The notes under the pieces are model-generated. The model did no database searches and was not told the origin of the DNA. It saw only the letters and a program-made list of their open reading frames with translations. This document shows, piece by piece, positions 24,885 to 33,176 of a stretch of 64,000 nucleotides of DNA (the stretch's first letter is position 1; every line of letters starts with the position of its first letter). Position numbers and translations under genes: made by a program. This stretch comes from Novosphingobium sp. FKTRR1 (GTDB lineage: Bacteria; Pseudomonadota; Alphaproteobacteria; Sphingomonadales; Sphingomonadaceae), in assembly GCF_020404405.1 (NCBI RefSeq), contig NZ_JAIZDA010000006.1:1-64000 (forward strand), in the 5' to 3' direction.

Positions 24885-26054
24885 ATGGCTACCGCTTATA
24901 TCGTTGATGCCGTGCGCACCGCCGGGGGGCGGCGCAATGGTCGGCTCGCAGGGGTTCACCCGGTCGATCTGGGCGCGCGCACGCTCGATGCACTGGTCGC
25001 GCGCACCGGCATCGATCCGACCGCCATCAACGACGTGATCATGGGCTGCGTCAGCCAGGGTGGGCAGCAGGCCGGGCAAGTCGGCCGCAACATCGTGCTG
25101 GCGTCCTCACTGCCCGAATCGGTTCCTGCCGTGACGATCGACCGCCAGTGCGGTTCGTCGCAGCAGGCGATCCAGTTCGCCGCGCAGGCGGTGATGTCGG
25201 GCACGCAGGACGTGGTCATCGCGGCGGGCATCGAAAGCATGACCCGCGTGCCGATGGGCTCGACCGCGATCTTTCACATGAAAGAGGGCTTGGGCAACTA
25301 CAAGTCGCCTGGGCTTGAGGCGAAGTACCCCGGCATCAACTGGTCGCAGTTCGTCGGCGCGGAAATGATCGTCAAGAAGCACGGCTTCACCAAGGCCGAT
25401 CTGGATGTGTTCGCGCTGTCCAGCCATCTGAAGGCGATTGCCGCGACCAATGGCGGCGCCTTTGCCGACGAGATCGTGCCGATCGAGATCGAGACCGCCG
25501 ATGGTGCGGCTGTGCATACGCAGGACGAAGGCATCCGCTTTGACGCCACGCTGGAAAGCATCGCGGGCGTCAAGCTGCTCAGCCCCGACGGCGCGTTGAC
25601 CGCTGCCAGTTCCAGCCAGATCTGCGATGGCGCCAGCGCCGCGCTGATCGTTTCGGAAGAGGCGCTCAAGCGTTACGGCCTGACCCCGCTGGCCCGTATC
25701 CACAACCTGACGGTGACGGCGGGCGATCCGGTGATCATGCTCGAAGAGCCACTGTTCGCCACCGACCGCGCGCTGCAACGCGCCGGCATGAAGATCGGCG
25801 ACATCGACCTCTACGAAGTGAACGAGGCGTTCGCGTCGGTGCCGATGGCCTGGCTCAAGCACACCGGGGCCGATCCTGAAAAGCTCAACGTCAATGGCGG
25901 CGCCATTGCGCTGGGCCATCCGCTGGGCGCCTCGGGCACCAAGCTGATGTCCACGCTGCTCCATGCGCTGAAGGCGCGCGGCAAGAAATGGGGCCTGCAG
26001 ACGATGTGCGAAGGCGGCGGCGTCGCCAACGTGACCATCGTCGAATTGCTCTGA
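24885..26054 (+). CDS. Thiolase (acetyl-CoA acyltransferase)
   Basis: Thiolases split 3-ketoacyl-CoA with CoA, releasing acetyl-CoA, or run the reverse condensation. The 389 residues have the full active site: nucleophile C89 (IDRQCGSSQQA), H345 (NVNGGAIALGHPLGASG) and C375 (MCEGGGVANVTIVE). The opening AYIVDAVRTAGGRRNGRLAG is typical. Length and the MAWLK/NEAFAS segments fit the FadA/AtoB tetrameric class. The substrate chain cannot be read from sequence. It is followed after 25 bases by the SDR and preceded by its own promoter/operator, so it likely heads a thiolase-SDR transcript that finishes the beta-oxidation steps started by the upstream dehydrogenase. Confidence 0.94.
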   Translation: MATAYIVDAVRTAGGRRNGRLAGVHPVDLGARTLDALVARTGIDPTAINDVIMGCVSQGGQQAGQVGRNIVLASSLPESVPAVTIDRQCGSSQQAIQFAAQAVMSGTQDVVIAAGIESMTRVPMGSTAIFHMKEGLGNYKSPGLEAKYPGINWSQFVGAEMIVKKHGFTKADLDVFALSSHLKAIAATNGGAFADEIVPIEIETADGAAVHTQDEGIRFDATLESIAGVKLLSPDGALTAASSSQICDGASAALIVSEEALKRYGLTPLARIHNLTVTAGDPVIMLEEPLFATDRALQRAGMKIGDIDLYEVNEAFASVPMAWLKHTGADPEKLNVNGGAIALGHPLGASGTKLMSTLLHALKARGKKWGLQTMCEGGGVANVTIVELL

Positions 26055-26079
26055 ACCACATTCCAGGGAGAGACTGTCC

Positions 26080-26865
26080 ATGAAACTTGATTCCAGCATT
26101 TCGGCCGTTGTCACCGGCGGCGCGTCGGGCCTTGGCGCGGCAACGGCGCGCGCGCTTGCGGCAAAGGGCGTGAAGGTTGCGCTGTTCGACCTCAACAAGG
26201 AAAAGGGTGAGGCGCTTGCTGCCGAAATCGGCGGCGTGTTCTGCGAAGTGAACGTGACCAGCGACGAAAGCGTCGACGCCGGGTTTGCCAAGTCGCGCGC
26301 CGCGATCGGGCAGGAGCGCATTCTCGTCAACTGCGCGGGCACCGGCAACGCCATCAAGACCGTCAGCCGTTCGAAGGAGGACGGTTCGGTCAAGCACTTC
26401 CCGCTCGACGCCTTTGACCGCATCATCCAGATCAATCTGGTCGGCACCTTCCGCTGCATCGCCAAGTCGGCGGCTGGCATTCTGACGCTCGATCCCGTCG
26501 ACGAGTTCGGCGAACGCGGCGCGATCGTGAACACCGCATCGGTTGCGGCCGAGGATGGTCAGATCGGTCAGGCGGCTTATTCGGCGTCGAAGGGTGGCGT
26601 AGTCGGCATGACCCTGCCGATCGCGCGCGACCTGATGAGCGAGGGCATTCGCGTCAACACCATCCTGCCGGGCATCTTCAATACCCCGCTGCTGCAGGGT
26701 GCGCCCGACAACGTGAAGGCGGCGCTGGCTGCCCAGGTGCCATTCCCCAAGCGGCTCGGCCTGCCCGAGGAATATGCGGCGCTCGCGCTCACCATGATCG
26801 AAACCAGCTATTTCAACGGTGAAGACGTTCGTCTTGACGGTGCCATCCGCATGGCGCCGCGCTGA
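26080..26865 (+). CDS. Short-chain dehydrogenase, 3-hydroxyacyl-CoA dehydrogenase type 2-like
   Basis: This 261-residue classical SDR has the cofactor motif TGGASGLG (12-19), with acidic D37 after strand 2 (LFDLNK) indicating NAD+ use, the NCAG motif (NCAG, 84-87) and catalytic S154, Y167 and K171 (NTASVAAEDG, YSASK). The short insertion after NCAGTGN (KTVSRSKEDGSVKHFPLDAFDR) is like that of human HSD10/3-hydroxyacyl-CoA dehydrogenase type 2, which oxidises 3-hydroxyacyl-CoA. Between a thiolase and a crotonase this is the expected step. GGGAGAG lies 8 bases before the ATG. A terminator-like hairpin follows within 50 bases. Confidence 0.9.
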   Translation: MKLDSSISAVVTGGASGLGAATARALAAKGVKVALFDLNKEKGEALAAEIGGVFCEVNVTSDESVDAGFAKSRAAIGQERILVNCAGTGNAIKTVSRSKEDGSVKHFPLDAFDRIIQINLVGTFRCIAKSAAGILTLDPVDEFGERGAIVNTASVAAEDGQIGQAAYSASKGGVVGMTLPIARDLMSEGIRVNTILPGIFNTPLLQGAPDNVKAALAAQVPFPKRLGLPEEYAALALTMIETSYFNGEDVRLDGAIRMAPR

Positions 26866-26877
26866 ACCAAAGCACAT

Positions 26878-26914
26878 GGGGGCTGCGGCAACGCATTCGC
26901 GGCCCCCTACTTTT
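26878..26914 (+). terminator. Rho-independent terminator-like hairpin after the SDR gene
   Basis: GGGGGC (26878-26883) pairs with GCCCCC (26902-26907), extended by a T-G wobble and GCG/CGC around a 10-base loop, then TACTTTTA. It would end or attenuate transcription between the SDR and the next crotonase gene, 28 bases before that gene's start. Confidence 0.65.
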
Positions 26915-26934
26915 ACGCCTCCGGGAGAGAGCCG

Positions 26935-27807
26935 ATGTCCGACTTCACGCAGATCCGTCTGGATATAGACGAAGGCGTCGCCACGATCACGTTGCACCGG
27001 CCCGAGAAGATGAACGCCTATACCGGCATCATGGGGCAGGAAATCAACGCGGCGCTCGACCACACCGATGCCAACGACGACGTCCGTGCGGTGATCTTCA
27101 CCGGAGCGGGCGAACGCGCGTTCTGCGCCGGGGCCGATCTCACTCCCGATGATGGCAAGCATGTTTTTTCAAGCGGCGATGCGGTGGCGGACTTGTCCGA
27201 TCCGCGCGTGCGCGACGGCGGGGGGCTGCTGACCTTGCGGCTCTACCAGTCCAAGAAGCCGCTGATCGGGGCGATCAACGGCGCGGCGGTAGGCGTTGGC
27301 GTAACCATGCAATTGCCGATGGACATCCGTCTGGCGAGCACCAAGGCGCGCTTCGGGCTGGTATTTGCCCGGCGCGGGATCGTGCCCGAAGCGGCGTCGA
27401 GCTGGTTCCTGCCGCGCATCGTCGGCCTGCCACAGGCGCTGGAATGGTGCATGACCGGCCGCATCTTCGACGCGCAGGAAGCCTTGCGCGGCGGCTTGGT
27501 CCGTTCGGTGCACGAGCCCGAGGATCTGTTGCCCGCCGCCAATGCGCTTGCGCGTGAGATTGCCGACAATACCAGCGCGGTATCCGTCGCGATGACGCGG
27601 GCGATGCTGTGGCACAATCCGCAGTTCGATCATCCGATGCAGGCGCATCACATCGACAGCCGGGCGATCTACACGCTGTCGCGCGGGCCGGACGCTACGG
27701 AAGGCGTGGCTTCTTTCCTTGAAAAGCGCGCTCCCCGCTACCCTGCGCGCGTTTCTTCGGATATGCCGTCCTTTTATCCTTGGTGGGAAGAACCGGGTTG
27801 GGAATGA
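26935..27807 (+). CDS. Crotonase-superfamily enoyl-CoA isomerase-like protein
   Basis: This 290-residue protein is crotonase-fold, with FCAGADLTPDDGKH and INGAAVGVGVTM forming the oxyanion hole. The two hydratase glutamates are replaced by T124 and F144. A single E152 in RRGIVPEAASSWFLPRI sits where delta3,delta2-enoyl-CoA isomerases (yeast Eci1, mammalian ECI2: SPEGCSSYTFPKI) have their catalytic Glu, so an isomerase role is favoured over hydratase. The C-terminal stretch GVASFLEKRAPRYPARVSSDMPSFYPWWEEPGW is longer than usual and ends in aromatic residues. GGGAGAGA lies 7 bases upstream of the ATG. Its stop overlaps the tetR start (ATGA). Confidence 0.85.
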   Translation: MSDFTQIRLDIDEGVATITLHRPEKMNAYTGIMGQEINAALDHTDANDDVRAVIFTGAGERAFCAGADLTPDDGKHVFSSGDAVADLSDPRVRDGGGLLTLRLYQSKKPLIGAINGAAVGVGVTMQLPMDIRLASTKARFGLVFARRGIVPEAASSWFLPRIVGLPQALEWCMTGRIFDAQEALRGGLVRSVHEPEDLLPAANALAREIADNTSAVSVAMTRAMLWHNPQFDHPMQAHHIDSRAIYTLSRGPDATEGVASFLEKRAPRYPARVSSDMPSFYPWWEEPGWE

Positions 27808-28472
27808 ACGATACAACCGTAACGGCCGGAGTGGCCAAGGACAGCCCGGAGCAATCCGGCGCTCGCGAGCTTTTGCTCGACACTGCTTCGCAGATCATGC
27901 GCGAAGGCGATCTCGTCGACATCTCGCTGTCCGAACTGTCCTTGCGCTCGGGGCTGAATTCGGCGCTGGTGAAGTATTATTTCGGCAATAAGGCAGGCAT
28001 GCTCAAGGCCTTGCTTGATCGCGACATGGAGGCGATTGTCAAATCGGTCGATGCGCTGTTGGCCAAGGATCACATGAATCCCGAAGCCAAGCTGCGTCGT
28101 CACATCGGCAAGGTGATCGATACCTACTACAATTATCCCTACCTCAACCGGTTGCTGATGCGGCTGGTGCGCGACAGCGATCACGCCGAATCGCAACGCA
28201 TTGCCGACAAGTATCTGGCGCCGCTGGGGCGGGCTTACGAAAAGCTCATCGCCTCGGGCGTGAAGGCGGGCGTGTTCCGACCGATCGATTCGCAATTGTT
28301 CTATTTCACCGTGACGGGTGCGGCCGACCGCTTCTTCTCGGCGCGATTGGTGCTGCGCCATTGCTTCGATCAGGACACGCTGACCGAGGAATTGCGCGAT
28401 CGCTACCGCGAACACACCGTCGATTTCGTGATGGCGGGGATTTTGGCTCCCGACCGTCAAACCAGCCAATGA
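27804..28472 (+). CDS. TetR-family transcriptional regulator
   Basis: The ATG at 27804 overlaps the stop of the isomerase-like gene as ATGA, giving 222 residues. The N-terminal DNA-binding domain covers about 18-68 (RELLLDTASQIMREGDLVDISLSELSLRSGLNSALVKYYFGNKAGML): a tetra-helical TetR HTH ending in the typical YYFGNK. The remaining all-helical domain would bind an acyl-CoA-type ligand. Coupling with the catabolic genes implies it represses this cluster and itself. The 15-base palindrome over the thiolase promoter (24851-24865) is the best candidate operator. Which ligand releases it cannot be told. Confidence 0.92.
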   Translation: MNDTTVTAGVAKDSPEQSGARELLLDTASQIMREGDLVDISLSELSLRSGLNSALVKYYFGNKAGMLKALLDRDMEAIVKSVDALLAKDHMNPEAKLRRHIGKVIDTYYNYPYLNRLLMRLVRDSDHAESQRIADKYLAPLGRAYEKLIASGVKAGVFRPIDSQLFYFTVTGAADRFFSARLVLRHCFDQDTLTEELRDRYREHTVDFVMAGILAPDRQTSQ

Positions 28473-28510
28473 CTGGAAGAAGGTGACAAGCGAGAGGACA
28501 AGCGCATAAA

Positions 28511-28577
28511 GAAAATGTCGTTTGGTGGCGCGATGGCGAACGATCTAGTGCGCCTCGCCCGCCAAGGCGACATTTTC
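28511..28577. repeat. Long-spaced inverted repeat between tetR and marR
   Basis: Perfect 10-base arms GAAAATGTCG (28511-28520) and CGACATTTTC (28568-28577) are 47 bases apart, with further partial pairing inside (TTGGTGGCG against CGCCCGCCAA). The element lies before the marR start. It could be a large RNA hairpin or a pair of half-operators. No T-run follows, so a simple terminator is unlikely. Confidence 0.6.
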
Positions 28578-28620
28578 CGTCGACTTGTGCGTCGGCAATT
28601 GCAGCAAGGCCCAGATCGCG

Positions 28621-29079
28621 ATGCCCGGTAGCAAGACCCGCCTCAGACACTTCCTGCCGTATCGTCTGGCAGTGACGTCCAATGCGATCAGCGGAATGAT
28701 CGCGGGCGAATACCGCAACGAATTCGGCCTGAAGATCCCGGAATGGCGGGTGATGGCGGTGCTGGGCGATGCCGGACCGCTGACCCAGCGCGATCTGGTC
28801 AGGGCGACCCTGATGGACAAAGTGGCGGTCAATCGCGCCTGCAAGGTACTCGACGAGCGCGAACTGATCCGGCGCAGCCCGAACGAATCCGACGGCCGTT
28901 CGCACCATCTGGAACTCACCCCTGCGGGCGTGGAACTGCACGGCAAGATCTGGCCGCAGGCGGTGGGCGCTTATGAGCGGATCTTTGCGGCCTTGTCCCC
29001 GCGCGAGACCGAGCGGCTGGCGGTACTGCTCGACAAGCTGTTCGCGCGGGTCGAGGCGCTGGAGGAGGGTGAGGGCTGA
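28621..29079 (+). CDS. MarR-family transcriptional regulator
   Basis: From ATG 28621 the protein has 152 residues; an upstream frame to 28585 adds 12 without a better ribosome site. It is a winged-helix MarR dimer: RLAVTSNAISGMIAGEYRNEFGLKIPEWRVMAVLGDAGPLTQRDLVRATLMDKVAVNRACKVLDERELIRRSPNESDGRS covers the recognition helix and wing (shown in family order), and the C-terminal helices dimerise. The DGRS/HHLELT wing motif is typical. It follows tetR by 148 bases with a large inverted repeat in between, so it may be separately controlled. Members often respond to aromatic or acyl-CoA ligands, and the neighbouring catabolic genes are the obvious targets by inference. Confidence 0.88.
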   Translation: MPGSKTRLRHFLPYRLAVTSNAISGMIAGEYRNEFGLKIPEWRVMAVLGDAGPLTQRDLVRATLMDKVAVNRACKVLDERELIRRSPNESDGRSHHLELTPAGVELHGKIWPQAVGAYERIFAALSPRETERLAVLLDKLFARVEALEEGEG

Positions 29080-29140
29080 TCACCGCGCAGCCGGTTGTTC
29101 AAGGATTGGCAGGCCTGTCGCAGACGCTCTGCGCGGACGA

Positions 29141-30169
29141 TCACCCGACCTTGCGGTTGATGAAGTTGTCGCTGATCGAGCACGAAGCCGGGCCGATGAT
29201 CACCACGAACAGCGTCGGCAGGATGAACAGGATCAACGGAACGGTCATGATCGCGGGCAGGCGTGCGGCCTTTTCTTCGGCGCGCATCATCCGTTCGTTG
29301 CGGAATTCGGCCGAGAGTACCCGCAGGGCCGAGGCCAGCGGAGTGCCATAGCGCTCGGTCTGGATCATCGTCGTCACAACGCCGCGCATCGCTTCCAGAT
29401 TGACGCGATAGGCCAGATTGTCGAACGCATGGCGCCGCTCGGTCAGGAACGACAGCTCGATGGCGGTCAGTGCGAATTCCTCGCCAAGTTCGGGATAAGC
29501 CCGGCCCAGTTCGCGGGCCACCCGGCCAAAAGCGGCATCGACGGTCAAGCCCGCTTCGGCGCAGATCACCAGCAAATCCAGCGCATCGGGCAGGCCCTTG
29601 CGAATGGCATGGGTGCGCTTGCCGATCAGATTGGCAAGCCAGATATCCGGCCCCTTGTACCCGGCGATAACCATCACCGCAAAGCCGCCGAACTTCTTGA
29701 ACGCGCTCCATTCGGGAAAATAGTTGACGCCATAGATCAACAGCGCGGCAAGGCCGCCGAGCACGATTGGCCCGATCATCCGGCCTAGAATGATCGCAAC
29801 GCCCCATTCCTTCTTGCGGATGCCTGCCTGAGCCAGCTTCTGCTGTACCTCGGTCAGCTGGCTGTCTTGCAGCACCTTGAGCGATTCGAGGAACGTGCGG
29901 ATCAGATCGGTCGTCTGGTTGCCGCGCACGATGCTGGCGCGCTTGCGCGAGGTGGGGGTGATGATCCCCGCCTTGAGCTGTTCGCGCCGTTCGTTGAGCG
30001 CCTTCACGCGCTTGGTCATCGGATCGCGCACGGTTATCGCCGCATAGATCGCCAGCATGGCCGCGAGCGCCGCCAGCGCCGCGAGCAGCGATCCAGCCGC
30101 GATCACGTCGATCCCGAGCAGCTTTGGGCCGGCAGGCTGGGCGGCAAGGGCGGCGGTGGCGGGGTTCAT
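29141..30169 (-). CDS. tadC: Tad pilus inner-membrane protein TadC
   Basis: This T2SS-F-domain protein pairs with TadB as the inner-membrane platform of the Flp/Tad pilus machine. ATG 30169 gives 342 residues, with an N-terminal membrane segment (about 20-42), then membrane segments at about 125-150 and in the GEPDI/GYKGPDIW region. The T2SSF core (LPDALDLLVICAEAGLTVDAAFGRVARELG ... ERYGTPLASALRVLSAEFRNERMMRAEEKAARLP) precedes a final membrane span (IMTVPLILFILPTLFVVIIGP). A frame reaching 30253 overlaps tadB and is not needed. It is the last gene of the minus-strand cpa operon, 16 bases after tadB. It lies convergent with marR. Confidence 0.92.
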   Translation of the reverse strand: MNPATAALAAQPAGPKLLGIDVIAAGSLLAALAALAAMLAIYAAITVRDPMTKRVKALNERREQLKAGIITPTSRKRASIVRGNQTTDLIRTFLESLKVLQDSQLTEVQQKLAQAGIRKKEWGVAIILGRMIGPIVLGGLAALLIYGVNYFPEWSAFKKFGGFAVMVIAGYKGPDIWLANLIGKRTHAIRKGLPDALDLLVICAEAGLTVDAAFGRVARELGRAYPELGEEFALTAIELSFLTERRHAFDNLAYRVNLEAMRGVVTTMIQTERYGTPLASALRVLSAEFRNERMMRAEEKAARLPAIMTVPLILFILPTLFVVIIGPASCSISDNFINRKVG

Positions 30170-30185
30170 GTCTCGCGTGCCTCGA

Positions 30186-31157
30186 TCAGATTTCGAAGTT
30201 GACCATCTTGGCCATGATGAAGCCGCCCAGAGACAGCCACACGAGCCCGCCAAGGCCTGCCACCATCAACCGCTGATCGACAAAGAACTTGCCGATGTAG
30301 CCGGGGTTGATCGACCAGATGAGGAAGAACACGATGAACGGCAGTGCGCCGACGATATAGGCCGAAGCCTTGGCTTCCGAACTCATGGCCTTGATCTTGA
30401 GCCGCATCTGCGCGCGCTTGCGCAGCACGTCGGCCAGATTGGCGAGCGTTTCGGCCAGGTTGCCGCCGGTTTCGCGCTGGATCGCCAGCGTGATGCAGAA
30501 GAAGCTGAATTCGGGCATGTCGAGCCTGTCAGCCGTGTCCTGCAATGCCTCTTCCATCGTCTTGCCGACCTTGATCCGGTCGGTCACCGCCTTGAACTCT
30601 TCACCCACCGGACCGGGCAGTTCGCTTGACACGATGCCTAACGTTTCGGTGATCGGCAGGCCCGAGCGAAGCCCGCGCACCAGCAGTTCAAGTGCATCGG
30701 GAAAGCGGGCGACGAATGCAGCCAGCCGCTTGTTGATCGCGCGTCCGACCAGAAAGTGCGGAACGCCCGCGCCGACGAACAGGCCGATGAACAGGCCGAG
30801 CACCGCCGCGCCGGTTTTCATGAAAACCAGCAATGCTACCGTCAGGCCAAGCCCGAGCGAGACATAGAGATACTGGCTCAGCGTCCAGCCTTTGCCGGTG
30901 CGGTGCAGCCGCAGCGCCAGCGCCTCGATCCGCGAACCCGAGCCCGCCACCCGGTAGGTGCGCGGCATGCGTGAGGCGATCGCCTTGCGGTATTGGGCCT
31001 CGACTTTGTCCTTGGCGCTATCCGAATGGCGCAGGCGCAACGACTGCAACCGCCGGTTGCCTTCGCGCGCGGGGTTGGGACCGGCAAACGCGGCCAGACC
31101 CATCAGAAGCACGAGAGCAAAGCCCAGGCCCAGCACGGCCAACTGCATCGGGTTCAT
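30186..31157 (-). CDS. tadB: Tad pilus inner-membrane protein TadB
   Basis: This 323-residue T2SS-F protein starts at ATG 31157. An N-terminal membrane helix (LAVLGLGFALVLLMGLAAFAG) is followed by a basic cytoplasmic stretch, two membrane segments (about 100-145), the T2SSF domain (RFPDALELLVRGLRSGLPITETLGIVSSELPGPVGEEF ... LAIQRETGGNLAETLANLADVLRKR), and a C-terminal span. It should form the platform with TadC on which the ATPase TadA/CpaF drives pilin assembly. In most Tad loci cpaF stands directly upstream of tadB, but here the 49-base gap to cpaE has no room for it. The longer frame to 31310 runs back into cpaE and is a shadow. Confidence 0.92.
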   Translation of the reverse strand: MNPMQLAVLGLGFALVLLMGLAAFAGPNPAREGNRRLQSLRLRHSDSAKDKVEAQYRKAIASRMPRTYRVAGSGSRIEALALRLHRTGKGWTLSQYLYVSLGLGLTVALLVFMKTGAAVLGLFIGLFVGAGVPHFLVGRAINKRLAAFVARFPDALELLVRGLRSGLPITETLGIVSSELPGPVGEEFKAVTDRIKVGKTMEEALQDTADRLDMPEFSFFCITLAIQRETGGNLAETLANLADVLRKRAQMRLKIKAMSSEAKASAYIVGALPFIVFFLIWSINPGYIGKFFVDQRLMVAGLGGLVWLSLGGFIMAKMVNFEI

Positions 31158-31206
31158 CGCCGCTCCTGCCTTCCGGTTGCGCCGTCCATCACAGGCCTGC
31201 CTTGGT

Positions 31207-32478
31207 TCACGCCGGGACGCCGGCCTTGTTCTTGGACGGGAGCATCTTCTTGAGGTCGAACTTGCCGAGCAGCGAGGTCTTGGGCGCCTTGGCCGGGCCG
31301 GTCTTGCCATCGGTTTCGCCCTGCAGCGCGATCACCGCATTGGCGATGTCGCGCAACGCTGCAGCCGCCTTCGAGCCTCGGTTGGCGGCCACCAGTGTTT
31401 GCCCCAGCTTGGCCGCATTGGCCGCCGCCTTGATGTCATAGGGCACCTGAAAGTTGATCTTGCGCTCGATCGAGCTTTCGAAGTCGGACCGGCTGATCTC
31501 GCCGACGCCGGCGTGGATCTTGTTGGCAACGACCAGAGTGTGCGCGTGCGGAGCGTTGGTTTTCAACCACGACAGCAAACGGATGGCGTCGCGCGCACCC
31601 GCCAGCGTCAATTCGGTGGTGACCACGACCACGTTCACGTCTGCCAGCAGATGCGGAAAGTTGATCAGCATGTTGCGCGGCAGATCGACCAGCGTCATGT
31701 CGAAGGCTTGGCGGAACTCCTCCTGCAGCGCCACGAACGCGCTGCCATCTGTCATCAACGGTGAACTGATCGGGGCTTCGGCGGACAACAGCGCCAGATT
31801 GTCGTTCGCGCGGATCATCGCGCGCTCGATGAACAGGCCGTCGATGCGGCTGGGCGTTTCGATAGCGTCGGTCAGACCGCGCCCCGGCTCAAGGTCGAGC
31901 GTCAGTGCGCCGGTGCCGAAATGCACGTCAAGGTCGAGCAGGGCGGTCGGCAGGCGATGATCGGTGCTGAACAACCACGCCAGCGAGGTGACCAGCGTCG
32001 ATGCGCCCACGCCGCCGCGGGTGCCGACCACTGCCGTGGTGACGTGGCGACGCGTGGCCGCGCCATCGATGTTCTTTGGCGCGGTGAGGATGGTCTGCGC
32101 CTGCGACAGAGCGTCGCGCAACTGGGCGGCCCCGAGCGGCTTGAGCAGATAGTCCTGAATGCCCGAGGCCAGCAGATCGCGGTACAGCCGCACGTCGTTG
32201 ACCTGCCCGACCGCGATAACGACCGTGCCCGGCTCGCACACTTCGGCCAAAGCATTGATATCGTGCAGCGGATCACCGCTTTCAGACAGATCGACGAGCA
32301 GGATCGACGGGCTGGCGCTGATCGACAGAGACTGGACCGCGTTGCGCAAGCCGCCCCGATTGCACTTTTCCGGTTGCCAGCCCATGTCCATCACGACCGT
32401 GCGCACGACGTCCACGGCGGCGTCGTCGCACAGATAGGCGGCAAAGACATCGCGGTTGTTCTTCCACGGTGCGTTCAT
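31207..32478 (-). CDS. cpaE: Pilus assembly protein CpaE/TadZ (MinD-like localisation factor)
   Basis: This 423-residue protein has a receiver-like N-terminal domain (about 10-130, with ILLVDLSESGDP and DYLLKPLG) and a ParA/MinD-type ATPase domain. The P-loop reads GTRGGVGAST (152-161), so the deviant Walker A keeps its Gly frame but Ala159 takes the place of the usual catalytic Lys, as seen in some TadZ proteins. Nucleotide use may be reduced. TadZ places the pilus machine at the cell pole. A charged C-terminal tail (KTSLLGKFDLKKMLPSKNKAG) may bind partners. It is 4 bases downstream of cpaD, firmly in the operon. Confidence 0.92.
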   Translation of the reverse strand: MNAPWKNNRDVFAAYLCDDAAVDVVRTVVMDMGWQPEKCNRGGLRNAVQSLSISASPSILLVDLSESGDPLHDINALAEVCEPGTVVIAVGQVNDVRLYRDLLASGIQDYLLKPLGAAQLRDALSQAQTILTAPKNIDGAATRRHVTTAVVGTRGGVGASTLVTSLAWLFSTDHRLPTALLDLDVHFGTGALTLDLEPGRGLTDAIETPSRIDGLFIERAMIRANDNLALLSAEAPISSPLMTDGSAFVALQEEFRQAFDMTLVDLPRNMLINFPHLLADVNVVVVTTELTLAGARDAIRLLSWLKTNAPHAHTLVVANKIHAGVGEISRSDFESSIERKINFQVPYDIKAAANAAKLGQTLVAANRGSKAAAALRDIANAVIALQGETDGKTGPAKAPKTSLLGKFDLKKMLPSKNKAGVPA

Positions 32479-32481
32479 GAC

Positions 32482-33162
32482 TCAGTTCCCCCCGCCGGTG
32501 GACTTGCTCGAAACCTGCTTCAGATCACCGGCTCCGGTCGGCGGCTTGTCGCGATAGGCCTGAATGGCCTTGCTGGCGGTCATCGCGCTGGTGACGCCTG
32601 TGCTGCGCGCGCCGTGGACAAGATCCTGCTTGTTGGCGACCATCGCGGCCAGGTTGCTGTTGACCGCGCAACCATAGTTGGTGGACGTGGCGTTGGCCGG
32701 ATTGGCGTCCGAATGGGCTGTCCAGTCCGGGCATCCGGGCACGCTGGCGACCGAGCGGGTCACGACGACGCGAGCCGAACCGTGCGAAAGCGTGCCGCTG
32801 GTTACCGGCGCGATGTCGGCCAGCAGCAAGCCGAAGCGGGCGGCGATCGCACCGATCGCGGCGGTGGTGACGGGCGAGGCGTCGGGATCGTCGACCGCGA
32901 TCCGATCACCGTACTGCAAATCCAGCGTGCCGAACCAGTCGGCCAGCCGGGACTGTTCCGATATCGGCAGACCGCCGCCCGACAGGGTGGTGAGGTCATA
33001 GGTGTACGAGGTCTTTTCGACCACTGGCTGGTGCACGCTGTCGAGCATGCGGTTGTTCGGCACACCGCCACAACCACCCAGTGTAGCGGTCAGTGCAAGC
33101 GCGAGTGCGGCCGAGGCAAGCATCCGGCGCGGTTTGGCGGAGCGGGGCGACAAGGTGGCCAT
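32482..33162 (-). CDS. cpaD: Pilus assembly lipoprotein CpaD
   Basis: The start at ATG 33162 follows GAGGG by 7 bases; a GTG at 33180 is the alternative. The 226-residue product has a lipoprotein signal peptide ending LGGC, with lipidated C31. The CpaD core is recognisable by VHQPVVEKTSYTYDL, RLADWFGTLDLQYGDRI, the VTRSVASVPGCPDW motif and NYGCAVNSNLAAMVANKQDLVHG, with conserved Cys for a disulfide. CpaD sits in the outer membrane's inner leaflet and helps the CpaC secretin. A Ser/Gly tail (KQVSSKSTGGGN) ends it. Its stop lies 4 bases before cpaE. Confidence 0.9.
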   Translation of the reverse strand: MATLSPRSAKPRRMLASAALALALTATLGGCGGVPNNRMLDSVHQPVVEKTSYTYDLTTLSGGGLPISEQSRLADWFGTLDLQYGDRIAVDDPDASPVTTAAIGAIAARFGLLLADIAPVTSGTLSHGSARVVVTRSVASVPGCPDWTAHSDANPANATSTNYGCAVNSNLAAMVANKQDLVHGARSTGVTSAMTASKAIQAYRDKPPTGAGDLKQVSSKSTGGGN

Positions 33163-33176
33163 GGCGGTTCCCTCTT

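Noticed and set aside
31158..31206. Possible hidden cpaF/tadA between cpaE and tadB
   Set aside because: Only 49 bases are available, and the frame extending tadB upstream to 31310 is Arg/Pro-rich antisense-like sequence with no Walker motifs.
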